The notes: generated by a model not told the origin, from the letters alone. Counted from the first letter of the stretch, positions 10,897-22,885 are shown. The stretch: DNA of 64,000 bases from Amanita rubescens (GCA_015039365.1 WION01000012.1:186001-250000); one strand, 5' to 3'. Numbers and translations are program-made.

Positions 10897-12337
10897 TTAT
10901 CGTTAGCCGCTGACGCACTGACAGGAACGTTAACTAACGCCTTCAATTAAGGGGTCGAAACTGACCGGGGACAAACTGCTAGTCGGATTGTTCCTCGAAT
11001 TTGGCCGGTGATGACGAACTTGACTACCGGCGGGAACAACGGAGCAAATGCAACCTATTACGAGAGTAATTATCATCCGGGTCCTCGACATCAGCTAGGT
11101 ACATTGAGACAATGTGGAGAAATTCGTTTATTGGGGTATTTTAGGCGCGCGCGCCCCGCGTCGACTTGGCTTTGTTGGGAGCCCAGTAAACTCAAAGGTG
11201 GTAAAGTAAATGCCCTCATCGAGGCGATGCCTCTAGGCTCACTGGCGGTTACCGATACCGATGGTATGCAAAGAATAACGGCATTTGTGTCATTGAACTC
11301 GTAATCCAGGGCGTTACATCACTTTCATTATTCTAGGTATTTACCATATGGTTTCGATTAACGCACTCGTGTCTCGATTTGGAATTTGTGATACCTGTAT
11401 AGGGCTCAAGGTTCTGTATTGAAAGTTATCGACTCGGTACGGTGGGAGGTAGCTTCGCAACGATGCCCTCTTGAGTTTACCGTTAGATAACACGTTCCAG
11501 AACACATAGAATTCCGGCCGATGCATGCGAAGGCGGATGGTGACGTGCACAGAGAGAAGGACCGGATATCCGAAAGCTGGGCGACTACGAGCAGACACCC
11601 GGTGCCAGTCTCCTCCGATAAGGATCCGCGCTGATAGGGAGGACGCGAGGATCGAAATAGGCTTAATATTGATTAATCAACGTGAGAAAGGCAATGCGCG
11701 TGTGTACTTGATGGCGATACCTATGCCTTTATTGACTTGGAGTCAAGGCAACAGTTAAGATATCATCATTCCGCCGCAGATGATTCTGAAAGGATAGTAG
11801 TTTGCTAATCGACTCCAATCGACCGATTCTTCTGAGGGACGGATTTACCACGTATGTGAAATCTTGCTTAGGTTAGGAACCGCAGTCGTCGCGTCACGCC
11901 GAGAACTCGAGGGTTCTGCGAGGCGCCAAGAACGTGTCGGAGTACGTGAGAAGCGACATCTTTGAACCCGCTTTCGTGGACGAACGCGTTGATTTTAAGT
12001 GGCGTCGCCGCAGGGGATAGTAGCTGTCGTACTGTACACGTGGTACTATCTGTTGAGCCAAGGGTGAGAGTGTGGACCATTGAAGGGGGTGAATGTTAGT
12101 TAGAAATAGTCAAAAACCAATAAAAGAACGGAAACCGGTGAGCCGAAGAAGTGGGCGGGGATCAGTGTTGAGTTGGTAAGTAGAGGAAAGGTGGAGAGAA
12201 GGCTCCACGTGTAAAACGCGGCCAAACACGGCGTAGAGTTGCAATGTTGGCAGTCGTCAGGTCTATTCTCATCACCTCTTTCTCTCTTTCTTTCTAACTA
12301 TCACAACGACGGCGACGACAAGAGCCATTTCTTCAGA
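10897..12337. other. Region without a convincing gene; promoter of the next gene at its end
   Basis: From 10897 to about 11300 there may be more CRN-derived sequence, but nothing is recognisable. The rest has only short frames. A CCAAT-type motif (ACCAATAAAAG) near 12116 and a GC-rich patch (GGGCGGGG) near 12155 lie 180-220 bp upstream of the next start codon and are plausible promoter elements. Confidence 0.35.
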
Positions 12338-15300
12338 ATGCCTAGGTTCTTGGGCCTCTTCTCAAGGAAATCAAAGAATACAGACCCGACCCCGCAGTCT
12401 TCCACAGCCTCTGACGCCCTTTCCTCCGCTTCTCTCTCCCCGACCGCGTCAAGTTCTCCATCTCATGATAGGTCTTCTTCTTCTTCTTCCCCTAGAAAGC
12501 TTCAACGCCATCCGGACTCTACTCGTTCTAAACATGCCCCCTCCACGCCGGCACAACAAGATCACTCTAGCGTGTATCCGTCTATAACTAATTCTCCCTC
12601 GGCGACCTCCACTGCTTCATCCAGCAAGCTGCGTCTGCCTTTTACTCGCAAACGCCAACCTTCTGTTGCTGCCGCTGCATCTACCACGTCCGTCAATACC
12701 ACGGAAAGTCAGTCTGTCGCACACCGGGATATACACTCCGCACATCGCCCCTCTTTCGTAGATCGGGAACGAATTAGTATTGCGTCCGATGGCGACTTGC
12801 CTGATTCTCGCCGCCTCCGTCCGCCACCTTCCAAGTCCGCCATCTTTGCTGCTTATGCCGACCCCCTGGGCACCCTATCCACGCGATCTCTCCCAAATGA
12901 AGCGCCCCAACCATTTTCATTACCAGATTCTGGGATGCCTTCCCCTCCCTCAGATTCCTCACCGCAGCCTCCCGAGCCGCCAGCCACCAAAAAGTCTTTC
13001 TTTTCCTGGGGAAAATCCGTTTCCCCCACACATGTGGCTAAAACAAAAACAAAGCCGACTCCTCCGCCGTCGCAGCCTGTTCAGGATTCAAAGACAGGTT
13101 CTACTGCAGACTTGTCTTTTAATCTCAAGTCATTTCGGCATGTCGGCCCTTCATCCGCGTTGGATAGCCAGGCGTCTCTCGCCATTCCGAATTCATCACC
13201 ATCACCATCACCGAGACCGCGTGGAACAAGCATGGGTGACTCGTCGCAGCGTATTTCTGTTGCTGCATTCCGAGAAGCTCAAGCTCGGCGTACTAGCATG
13301 ATTTTTGACTCACCTAATCCTGAACTCAGATCGTCAAGTCCGTTTGGTACGCCGCCCACTCCTCAGGAGCCCGGCGGGCGTGCAAGCCCCCGATTAAGTC
13401 CACTAAAATCTTCCAAAAGCCATGATACTCGGCTAGATGGAACAAAGAATAGGGGTTTTGAGTCCGATTCTGATGCAGATACCAGCTCCGAAGAGGATAG
13501 CGATAACGAAAGTGACCATGAACGTACTCTTACTCAACGCGACCGTTGGAAAGGCAAGGCCAAGGCCAAGAGTGAAGTGGGTCATGGAGCCCCAAGGTCT
13601 GAGAACACGGACAGGCGCCTTGATGATTCTTCGCGATCTCCGTCCGGTCTGGGTAACCATGTTGCTCGTCCACGTGCAAGCATGTCCACCAGCGCTGCTA
13701 CGCCCTCTGCAGCCGCCCAAAGAGCGAGTATATTGGTGAATGCCAACGACCCAGCAGTAGGTATGTTAATATTTTTTCATTGACATTTTGCGTTGCTGAT
13801 ATCATTTCTTCAGATCACAAACGGAATACGCGGCATAACAGAGAACCTTCTTTTTGCTCGAATCCTGGAGCCAGCACAACGTCTAGTTTCTCCCCGAGTT
13901 CGGCCCCGAGACACCTGTCATCTTCGGATTCAGAAGACGAGGAAGATGCGCCACTTGCGACTTTTGTTCAGCCTAAACGTCCAGGCAGCGCATTATCAGC
14001 GGGTTCTGGATCATCTCCTGGTTCTCAGATCACTAGTCGGAACAGGTCAAACTCCAACATCCCTGGAAGGGGTAAACCTCTTATAGACATCAATGAACTT
14101 TTAAGTGCAAAGATTTCCATGGCAGAAGATAAGGGATTCACCCAGGGTAATACGTTACTTGCAAGTGCATCGCCTCCAGGTATGACAGGTTGCTAATTTC
14201 ATCTTTATCTCGATTGACTGCGCCTCAGGCACTAGGAATCCTGCCTCGATAAAAACTTCTCGCCTGTCAGCGAGTCCGCCCCCTTTGTCACCGACAGAGA
14301 GCTTTAACTCCAGCGGCTTTGCAACCGCTCCTTCATCTATCAGGGCCTTTAGTCAAATGTCTCCGGTCACTTCTAACAGCGAACAAGCTGCGCATAAGAG
14401 AGACAGACTCAATGAACGTCTGCTGCGAGCTACTAAAGGTTCCGTTGCTAGAGCAGCATCGCCTGTCCCTATATCGTCATCGATTGGTAATGTCAATGCT
14501 TCTTCCAATCCTGATGGTGCGAGGCAATCGGCGGTTCCACAAACATCATTCGGAACGTCCCAAAATCCCGGTTTCCACCCTAGTCATCCTGCTGAGCCGT
14601 TGGGCTTTAAAATGGTGGGGTCGGAACAGGGTCAACCCAGCCCACCAGACCAGGAACTGATTCAGATGCTCGGTGCAAGCGTGAAATTGATCTCCAAGAC
14701 CGGTAACAGCACACCTGAAGACGTAGATATGCAAGATACGCAAGACAGCTCGGAGAGCGAGGAAGAGGAGAGCGATGAAGACGTGTCTTCAGATGACGAT
14801 AAGGGGGTAAGGGGCCAGAGTCTGACTAGTAGCTCGAAAGGCTCTGACGAATGGGAAAAGGTTGATGCGAAGGAAGCAAGAGTCAAGGAGGAGTACAAGG
14901 GAAAAGATGGTATCTTGAAGGGGAAGAACGTCATGGGTCTTGGAAAAGAGCGAGGCAAGCATAAAGAAGGCACTCAGGAACTGACACCAAGGGCGTCTGA
15001 GCCGCCAATTGCTCCTATTCCCATCAAGCAACGGACGCCGACGCCATCTTTCAGCGTTACCTCCCGCCCACCTTTAGTTAGGAGCGGAGCGATCACCTCT
15101 AGTGGCTCAGGCTACACATCTGTGGCTCCTTCGACCACGGCTTCCAACGGGAGTCTTAGCAGCAGTAGCGGTGGCAAGACGAGACAGCAGGGTAGCTCAA
15201 CCATGAATCCGATGGATACGCACCTTTCTTCGTCTTCAGGTGCTTCTGCCCCGGCAACCAGTGAGATGCGGGGTCGGTCAATGGGCCCGGGTGCCCCTCC

Positions 15301-16711
15301 TCTTCGATCACCAGCGATGAGCCGGACATCTAACCAGTCGGGGCGAGATTCGCCCGCAAATACGGCCCAGGATTCGAATCGGTCGTCGATCGCGGATAAT
15401 CCTTCTGGCCCATCTGGAGGGCGGCAAAGAAGCTCTACGATGATGCCCTCCATCAGCGTATCTGCGGTACCGGGTATGCCTGCGAGGCCGTTTGCTCGCC
15501 GGGACAGTCCGGCAAGCTCTACTGGTGATTCGAGCAGTGGTCGAGCTCCGTTGACTCCTAGAGACGGTAGTGATATTGGGAGCATGGCAGGAAGCGGCAT
15601 TGGAGCTCAGGCGAAGAGTGGTGAGAGCAACAGTGCTATGAAGGGAAGTTCCGGTTTGCGGAGTGCAAAGCGGAGGAGTGTTTGTTTCGAGGATGATCTG
15701 ATTGGGGAATCTGCACCTCACACATCTGGAAGGGGAAAATTGGCGCAGAAAGAAGGTAGAGAGGGTGTCGATGAGGAGAAGAGGAAGGAGAGGCGGAGGA
15801 GCGAGGCGAGAGCTGCGATTGAGGTAAGCGCCTGCTTGTTTTTTTCGAGCTTGTAACTGATGGACGTACAGTTGGGCAATGTCATCAATGGCCGAGGGCC
15901 CATCGTCGACGATGAGGAAGAGGATGTTCCCATTAATCAAACTGCGCAGGGACGTATGTCAGGGATGAACCCGATGATGGGTATGGGTGGTGGAATCCAT
16001 CCGATGCAGATGGGTTCTATGCCCAGCTGGAATGGACCGTGGGGTAACCCTATGGGGCACCAGATGTATAACACCCCCCAATACATGCAGGGGGGTCCAG
16101 ATCCTTCTGTCATCGCCGCACACCAGCAGGCCATGATGATTGCGAAGCAAGCGTATCAAATGGCCGTTGCCCAGCAGGCTGCGGTGGCAGCTGGAGACGA
16201 GTGGGAGCGGGGATCGGCTACGGGTGGATTTGGTGGAAGAGGCATGTTTGCCGGAGGAATGCCGAATGCGCCAATGGGACCACCCCCGTACGGGATGGGC
16301 CCCATGGGTGGTATGGGAATGGGCGGAATGGGCATGGGCATGGGGATGCCAAGCATGAACATGAATATGATGGGTATGGGGAGCAACTGGTCCTCGGCTG
16401 GCTCTGTCGGTTTCCCCCCCAGCTCTCGGTCGATGTATGGTGGTGGCGGCATAAATTCGTCAAGAAGTGAATACGGCGGAAGCGCAGGTGGGGGATGGAA
16501 TTCCGCTAGAAGCACCTATGGTGAATCCTTTGGTCCTCCGACCGGGAGAGTTCCCAAGCCCGCGATGGCCGAACGTGAGTCCCGCGCGCCGCCTGTTCCG
16601 CCCGTCCCAAATCAAGCTCAAGGGCGGGTGAGGACAACAAGTCAGCCGAATTCGACCCGGAGTAATGGTCAAAAGAAAGCTCCACCGCCATCATCCTGGA
16701 AAGGATCATAA
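12338..16711 (+). CDS. Large Ser/Pro-rich, C-terminally Met/Gly-rich protein of unknown function
   Basis: Four exons joined by short introns at about 13760-13813, 14180-14228 and 15823-15870, ending at TAA 16709-16711. The start MPRFLGLFSRKSK is preferred over an upstream in-frame ATG because it opens with a basic, conserved-looking block. The protein (about 1,400 residues) is mostly disordered and Ser/Pro-rich. It has acidic Ser clusters (SDSDADTSSEEDSDNESD; SSESEEEESDEDVSSDDD) that look like CK2 targets. A basic helix (EEKRKERRRSEARAAIE) precedes GNVINGRGPIVDDEEEDVP, a well-ordered patch. The C-terminus is rich in Met, Gly and Pro (repeated GMG/GGM) with a short helix (QQAMMIAKQAYQMAVAQQ). 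No enzymatic motif is seen. A scaffold or RNA-associated role is only a guess. Confidence 0.75.
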
Positions 16712-17505
16712 AGCCCTGCCTACATCTTCGCATCTTCTCATCCCTTTAGTCATGTTCGTCAACATCTTGCTTTGTTTGTTTCTTGCATCATGCACCGGGT
16801 CAGTCCAACTCGCGCGGCATATTCGTATGTTTCGATTTTTACATTCTTGTTTCTGGAAGCTGACGCGGTATACATGCAGATTCAACTTCGTTTTGGACGT
16901 TAATATTGTTATTTATAGAGGTTTTCGTTCCCTCGACTTACGCTCGTTTTACCTCACTCTGCAGTCATCAACACATCCCTCACCCCGCACTTGCATTATT
17001 TACTATTACAACTCATACCGATGTGTGGACATGGGTAATTCATACTCTACCTCCGCATCCCCGCGCGTTATTATTGGTCTTGCACTTTTGGGTCAAATTA
17101 TTCCTTTTTCACGTTCTTCACTTGACAAAACGACGCACGGATAACATACCATTACCGTTACCCCCCACTATGACTAGGATTTAGTGCAGCTTCCCTGCAT
17201 GTGTTTGTAAATCACTTGTCAAATTCAAATACATTACAAGCCTAAGTACTTGACTAGTGGCTGGCGGTGGGTGGCCGCTACATTGGACAACATTATTGGC
17301 TCTCCTACACGTAATCCGTCCGATTTGTTAGTTTGGCTCATAACGAAGACTAATTAGTTACCTTGAACTGGATTTGTATCCTAACTGACGTTGCTGCCGA
17401 GTTCGATGTACACCGAAGAAGCCGACACAGATATGTGCAAACAGCTGCAAAGGTGCGTAAGTCCTGATATGCAACACTCCCCATCTCCGGACATCGTACA
17501 ACGGC
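16712..17505. other. Intergenic region
   Basis: 3' flank of the Ser/Pro-rich gene and 5' flank of the CRN-type gene. It holds one copy of a 26 bp repeat (17250-17275) shared with 21317-21342. No gene seen. Confidence 0.4.
17250..17275 (+). repeat. Short dispersed repeat (also at 21317-21342)
   Basis: The 26 bp block around TGACTAGTGGCTGGCGGTGG differs at one base from the copy at 21317-21342. The two copies lie on either side of the CRN gene and the EXO84 fragment. Confidence 0.6.
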
Positions 17506-19547
17506 ATGCCAGAAACTTTACGCTATCTGATAAAAATGCTGGTGAGCGAGCCCAATCACGCAGGTGCGATCATTGTCCGTCTTGACCTACTTCCCATCTT
17601 TGTAGATCCTGATAATTGGGAGTGGAAAGCTAAATCTAGAGCCATATGGGAGCCCGCTGAGGAAATTTGGCAGGATTTCGGTGCTAAGTGGTATGGAGCT
17701 GAGAGCCAATCTGCTTCACTCGTCGATCCCAAGTCCCCATCGCTGCCTCTTGATCCCTTGCCCCCGAGCCCTGACCCCGCTATATCATCATCAATTTTCG
17801 TCCGCGAGTCCTATGTGACGATGTTCGACACTGTCTGGGCACAAGCAATAACATCGCAGGGTAGACGTGGGGTTATCATAACTGGTCAGCCTGGCATTGG
17901 TGCGTATTAACTTTCCCACATCCACTATCGCGTAAGATGAATCATGTTTGAAGGCAAGACGTTATTTCATTACTATCTCCTTGTTCGGCTCTTGCAGCGG
18001 AAACAAGTCGTGCTCTTCTCCCCGCACGGCGTAGTGGTGTACCTCTTCTACTTTAATAAAGTCTATCAAGCCGACATGGATGAGCTCGCCAAACGCGTAT
18101 CACTCCCTAATCCTAAATCATCCTCGAATGTCTTTATCTGGTCCCTATTTGATATCCGCGAGCCGAAAGGGCCGGCGAATTTTTTGTTCAGCCGTCCATG
18201 TTTGCCGGTGCAGACGGCTTCGCCCAATCCCATCCGATACCATACCTGGCGTAAGGAACGGATGCCTCTGCACACAGGTTTGCCGTTATGGACCCGCGAC
18301 GAGCTCATGCAAGGGTACGTCTTACTGATCACACATTTCTCTTCATGTCTGAGTGCACACTACCCAGGTTGCAATATCAGGACGAGTACTGCTCCCTGTT
18401 GGATGCGCTTCACCAAGTTTATACAAGCTCCTCTCCAAGTTCAGGGGATCCATTAGATGTCTGCCCTGGTGCCCGTGCACTCCTCGATGAACATTACAGT
18501 GAAGAGGGCACTGTGCCATCGCCCGAGGATGCCCTCCAGTACCTTCTGGACACAGCAATCGACCGTTTTGGGTACTCGGCTCGTGACGTGTTTGGTGGAG
18601 TCTTCAACTATATGGCGATGACCCGGTTCCATGAGAGCGCTTTCGACATCAATTTTGCCGAATTGCAAACTGCTGTATCCGACCTCTCTAAAATTCAAAC
18701 TACCAGCAACTCTATATCTCATCGGATCCTTACTCTCTCCCCGATTAATGACGACGCTCTTGTCAGCGTTCTTTGGAAAGTGGACTTCAAGTCAGACTGG
18801 GTTGCCAGGAGCGTGATCCGGGAACTGGGTGAAGCAGAGGACATCGCAATTCGCCAGCAAATCCACGTCTTTAACAGGATTCCGGCATCAAGAGGATTGG
18901 CGGGACGGTTGCTCGAGCCATTAGCTCATCGTTATATAGCAAACGTCAGAGACGGCTTCTGGCCACTTTTCAACATGAACTCCAATGGCGCTGATCCACC
19001 GCATTTCACCTTGGTCCACAATCCCCCTGTTCCAGATGATGTACGATTTATCAAAGTCCAGCGCAAAATCGTTCTGCTCCAGTCCATTGCCAATCTCTCC
19101 ACTTGTCTGGACAACAACTCATATTATATTCCTGAGGACCCAAACTTCCCCTTGTTTGATGCCTTTACCATTGAACTTGACCATGCAAAGAAGTCCGCCA
19201 TTTTGTGGGTACTTCAGATGACCACATCACGAATGCATGGAGGCTCTGCAAAGGGCTATCAGAAGATCCGTGAAATTGTCACAATCCTGAAGGATGAACT
19301 TCGGGAGGACCCTCCACCTCTAAAGAAGAGCAAGAAGGACACCCCAACACCACTTGTGCAAGTACGCTACCTTCTCGTTGTTCCGAAAGACAAACCCCAG
19401 TTGGAGTTGGAGTGGCAGTTTCCAAAAGGATGGAACAAAAATTGTATAAAGAATGATCACCGTGGCAATGTTTACTGTTTGAAGATCCCCCTCACTGTAC
19501 ATTCTACTGCCACTCATGCAAATACGTTACCTTCTCAAGAAGAATGA
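17506..19547 (+). CDS. Crinkler-like protein: P-loop NTPase plus REase-fold domain
   Basis: Introns at 17900-17953 and 18315-18367 join a continuous frame; a 42-nt segment at about 17564-17605 may be a third, frame-neutral intron. The intron at 17900 splits the Walker A motif, which becomes GQPGIGKT. An NTPase segment with VVLFSP and VFIWSLFDIREPKGP follows. The C-terminal half resembles the PD-(D/E)xK-like domain of CRN and related transposon-derived effectors: RLLEPLAHR, FPLFDAFTIEL and AILWVLQMTTSRMHGG. There QMT stands in the place of ExK, as in many members. In this family the C-terminal domain is thought to act on nucleic acid after NTPase control; that is family knowledge, not shown here. 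No clear header domain precedes the NTPase, so the first exon may be missing or diverged. The last ~30 residues lie in a duplicated tail. Confidence 0.7.
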
Positions 19548-19597
19548 TCACCATGGCAATGTTTACTGCTTGGAGGTCCCTCTCACCATATGTTCTT
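19449..19597 (+). repeat. Tandem duplication at the 3' end of the CRN-type gene
   Basis: Two ~58 bp blocks starting at 19449 and 19540 (period 91 bp) both begin AAGAATGATCACC and encode NDHRGNVYCLKIPLT and NDHHGNVYCLEVPLT. The first is in the frame of the gene. The second lies beyond the stop at 19547 in another frame. The stop therefore sits at the duplication junction. Confidence 0.65.
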
Positions 19598-19904
19598 CTA
19601 TTATCAAGAATGTATCTAGTTTTGAATGTATTCCTTCCAGATACAGTTGGAAATGTGCACTTTCGACTCATCTCATTATGAGCGTCTACAACTATTCTGC
19701 TGCCCTTATCCAAGCTCTCTGCCGTCTTTATGTCTAGGTGACCTTGTCAGCTTCTGGGCCTCGTTATCCTCCTCAACCATTGTTGTTAATTTATCCCTCT
19801 GTCTCTGACTCAGACTTCTACCGTGTGTAAATGAATCTGAGGGGAGAGACAAGTGTAAAGACTATCAATCATTTTGTATCGGTGGTATATTACAATTCAG
19901 GAGT

Positions 19905-21268
19905 GTTGAAAATAAATAAGAAATTGTTCATGATGTGTGTACAACAACAATTAGAACATCCCACCGTCATACCATCGTGTGGAGGTACAGCAACTGGCGG
20001 AGGTCGATGCCCTGCAAGCCGACTCGTTGACCTCGCAGGCGTTGGCGGAACTCCCATCCTCAACGCACGTGGTGGCGCTCTAGCTGACAACAACCTAGTA
20101 GTAGCCCCAGCTCCAGCTCCAGCCCCAGCCCCAGCGTTCAACGAAGCCGAAGACGGCATCTTCACCAGCGTTCTAGGTATATTCGGAGGGCCTGGCGAAG
20201 ACAATGGCGAAATGTAGCCCTGTGACGACGGTGGTGGACCCAGACTCTTTGATGGTTCCTTGCTCGATACGGGTGTCCGAGCGCCGCTGCGTGAGGGGAT
20301 GGAGAACACCGCTTGACCGTTGGCTCCCGGAGAAGATAACATGGTGCCAAAGGTGGTGAAAACGTCGGCTGATGCGGCGGAATGGGGAAAGGAGGTATAT
20401 GGACTTGCGGGAGAGGTGAGAGGGAATATGAGGGGAGGATCAGTAGTACCGAGGTCCAAGGGGGTGGGTATCCGTTCAGATGATTTATGGGATTGAGGGG
20501 TCGGCGCTCGGTCGGGTTTGAGTGACTGAAGGGTCGGCGCTCGATCTGATAATTTGGAGGAAGGAGTAGGTGCACGATCTGATGATTTGAGCGAAGGGGA
20601 AGAGGGTACCCGATCCGAGTCTGAGGACCTGGACGATGGAACAGACGATTTTGGTTGCTTGAGGTAGGATGGTAGAGCGGGTACGGGTGGAGTGCCTATA
20701 GATGGCAAATTAGTGTTTTGGGTTGGTCCGTCGCCCATTTGTGGGTGCCTTGGGTGTGATCAAAGGCGAAGCCAGCTGTGAAGGGTATTTCGATAGTCGA
20801 TTATGAGAATTAAACGAAAAGGTGGAATGGAGTTTGAGTGGCATTTTCGGTTTCTCACTGAGCAAGTCGTGGAGGAGGTAGGTGAAATCAAGCCCGCACT
20901 CTTGTAGAAGCTAAACATGTATATGAGCATAAAATCATCAACGGCAATGACGGCCAACCTTTTTACTCTGCGCGTGCGTAACCCTGACAGCTTCTTCGAC
21001 TACTTTGGGATCCACATGACTTGCTTTCTGAATATCTCTGCGAATGCCTCAATCTCCTTCTTTGCCCAATCAATGAAAGCTGTCAAGGTATCAACGTCTG
21101 CCCTCCAAAGCTAACATCTGACTCACAACTTGCGAACTCGTTCTCTTTGAAGCTCGCCAAGAACCAATCCGCGGTATGCTTGATACCGGTGAAGCAAACA
21201 ATGGCAAGGTCGGCAATATAAGCGCCGATGTTGCCTTCAAACCTGATATTGCGTATATGACTCTTGAA
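19905..21268 (-). pseudogene. Duplicated 3' fragment of EXO84
   Basis: These ~1,364 bp are a near copy of 30206-31566, the 3' end of the EXO84 gene. The copy covers the last exons and keeps a long open frame for the Ser/Pro-rich tail (20738 down to 19890). It lacks about 9 bp near 21018, where the parent reads TCTGGTGTGAAG, and has lost the parental stop through a small insertion near 19970. There is no N-terminal or central part of the protein, so it cannot make an exocyst subunit. Homology starts abruptly within the 3' flank (GTTGAAAATAAATAA) and ends abruptly after ATATGACTCTTGA. The CRN-type gene lies just to the left in the same orientation relative to EXO84 as a CRN scrap at the parental locus. 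Confidence 0.9.
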
Positions 21269-21276
21269 GATGTGAG

Positions 21277-21935
21277 GTGCAATGGCAATATACGCTTCGA
21301 ATTGGTTTTCCAATTATTGACTAGTGGCTGGCGGTGGATGGCTACCATTTCCGAGCGTACCGCGGATCCAAGCAACTACCCTGTATCCGTGCTCATCACC
21401 TTCCCATTCTTGCGATCTACCAGCTGGCATTTCTGCTCCAGGGTGGTAACTAACGCTTCGCCATCACTTCGACTCGTTCTCTCCTATATTAGTTTTCTCC
21501 CCTATGATCACACCGAACGACACTTCGTCTCGCTCTCAGCGTCAGATTGAGATTCTAGCTTAACCTTGGCTAAAATAAGTCTGTCTGTTCGTATGATGAG
21601 TCGCATGAACGTAAACGAATTGTGTCCACTTTACAGAAATGCCCACGTCTCCCAGATCTTTGACGAGCTCAACGCAGTCCTTCAGCAGCCCGTCGCCAGC
21701 GGACAATGCGAATGCTTGTGTTTCGCTCCAAATCCCTTTCTGGACGACACCAGCGGGAATCCTAGTCAAACACTCACGCCATCATGATGATGCATGATAT
21801 TACTGTACGGGAGGTGGTCAGCTCCTGACATGAGAGTCATATTTAAACTTTTTTTAATGTCACCATGTGTGGCGTCTGCGGCTTTGATCAATCCATTTAT
21901 TCGTGTATAATTTCCTAATTTCCTAATGAACTACT
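21277..21935 (+). repeat. Repeat element, long copy (short copy 24473-24654)
   Basis: The left end (GTGCAATGGCAATATACG onward, 21277-21318) and right end (CTGACATGAGAGTC ... TTTCCTAATTTCCT, 21826-21935) are shared with 24473-24513 and 24567-24654. The second copy lacks most of the middle. No coding capacity is recognisable. It is adjacent to the EXO84 fragment, and the 26 bp repeat copy at 21317-21342 overlaps its left part. Confidence 0.6.
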
Positions 21936-21994
21936 ACTGTTACTCTGCTGCCACTTCCTGAGGTATTAATGAAATTCTTGCTCGCTGGGAAATT

Positions 21995-22885
21995 TTATTC
22001 AGTTATAATATCACATTTAGAAATCTGAGTCACCGTATTTAGAAACCTCTGGTATTCATTCTTGTATCTGATATATGCATTTTCAGCCAAGTCGTTTGAG
22101 TAACCATCTAGCCGAAAGTAGCCGAGCAGATAGCCTGTGTGCCAGAAGCGGTGACCACGGTTGGTAGGGACTATTTCCTGAGGCACATCCCCTGTGGCAT
22201 GTGCAGCTGCCACTGCAGAATCATTGACTATTCGGATGACGAGCTCGCGCACCATGCGCGTGAACCAATAGCAATTCTTCTGTGTGAGGTTAAATGCTTC
22301 GTCAGCACGAGAGACCGCTGAGAGCAAAGTGACGAGTTGAGCCAGATTGAATGTCGGGCCCGCTACAGGGATTGTCATTGTCCAGATGGCAGTGCCATAC
22401 GAGTGCGGCTGAGGTGGCTCGGCGGCCTGCATGACGTGCGCCGCATCGGGCGTCATTTTTTGTGATTGCGAGCGGCGCGAGGATAGGCTGGATAGGCACG
22501 AGGATAGGCACCTAGATAGCGAGGCAGCATCGATATTCCGATTCGCCAAGATACAAAAGTCTTCAGGGTCATTGCCAGGGATAGTCCGGTCTTGGAGACG
22601 AAACACGACCGATTCGTGCTGTAGGGGAAAGGGCCGCTTATAAATGCTAATTTCGACCACGGCATAACGGTTAGGGTCGATTGGCGTTATGGGCTCCTCA
22701 GGGTCTTCACGAGTATAGTGATGAATATATACATATTGGCAGAATTCTTTGGCCGTTGGGTGTTGCAGTCCTGGCTCGGGGAGGAAAGCTGCCATTGATG
22801 CGTCTTTGCATCCCACCTCTTCCTTTTTATTGACAAAAAACCCTGGTTCCGTATAAAGCAATACTTCGATGTATGATGATGTCAT
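21995..22885 (-). CDS. Orphan family protein with conserved His and Asn-Cys motifs (paralogue 1)
   Basis: Single-exon frame of 296 residues. It is homologous to the gene at 47766-48596. Shared blocks are EISIxKRxFxxQHExxVF, an Arg-preceding Asp/Asn position (ILANRNID here, ILVDRTI there), an A/S-T-x-IW strand, LAQLVTLLSAVS and the block NCYWFTRMVRELVIRI. The order His (at the start of a strand) followed much later by Asn-Cys-aromatic at a helix N-terminus recalls permuted papain-fold families (LRAT, PPPDE, NlpC/P60-like). That is inference from two sequences. No signal peptide or membrane segment is evident. The central Ser/Arg-rich loop (SLSRCLSSCLSSLSSRRS) is specific to this copy. Repeat-element copies lie on both sides. 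Confidence 0.65.
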   Translation of the reverse strand: MTSSYIEVLLYTEPGFFVNKKEEVGCKDASMAAFLPEPGLQHPTAKEFCQYVYIHHYTREDPEEPITPIDPNRYAVVEISIYKRPFPLQHESVVFRLQDRTIPGNDPEDFCILANRNIDAASLSRCLSSCLSSLSSRRSQSQKMTPDAAHVMQAAEPPQPHSYGTAIWTMTIPVAGPTFNLAQLVTLLSAVSRADEAFNLTQKNCYWFTRMVRELVIRIVNDSAVAAAHATGDVPQEIVPTNRGHRFWHTGYLLGYFRLDGYSNDLAENAYIRYKNEYQRFLNTVTQISKCDIITE

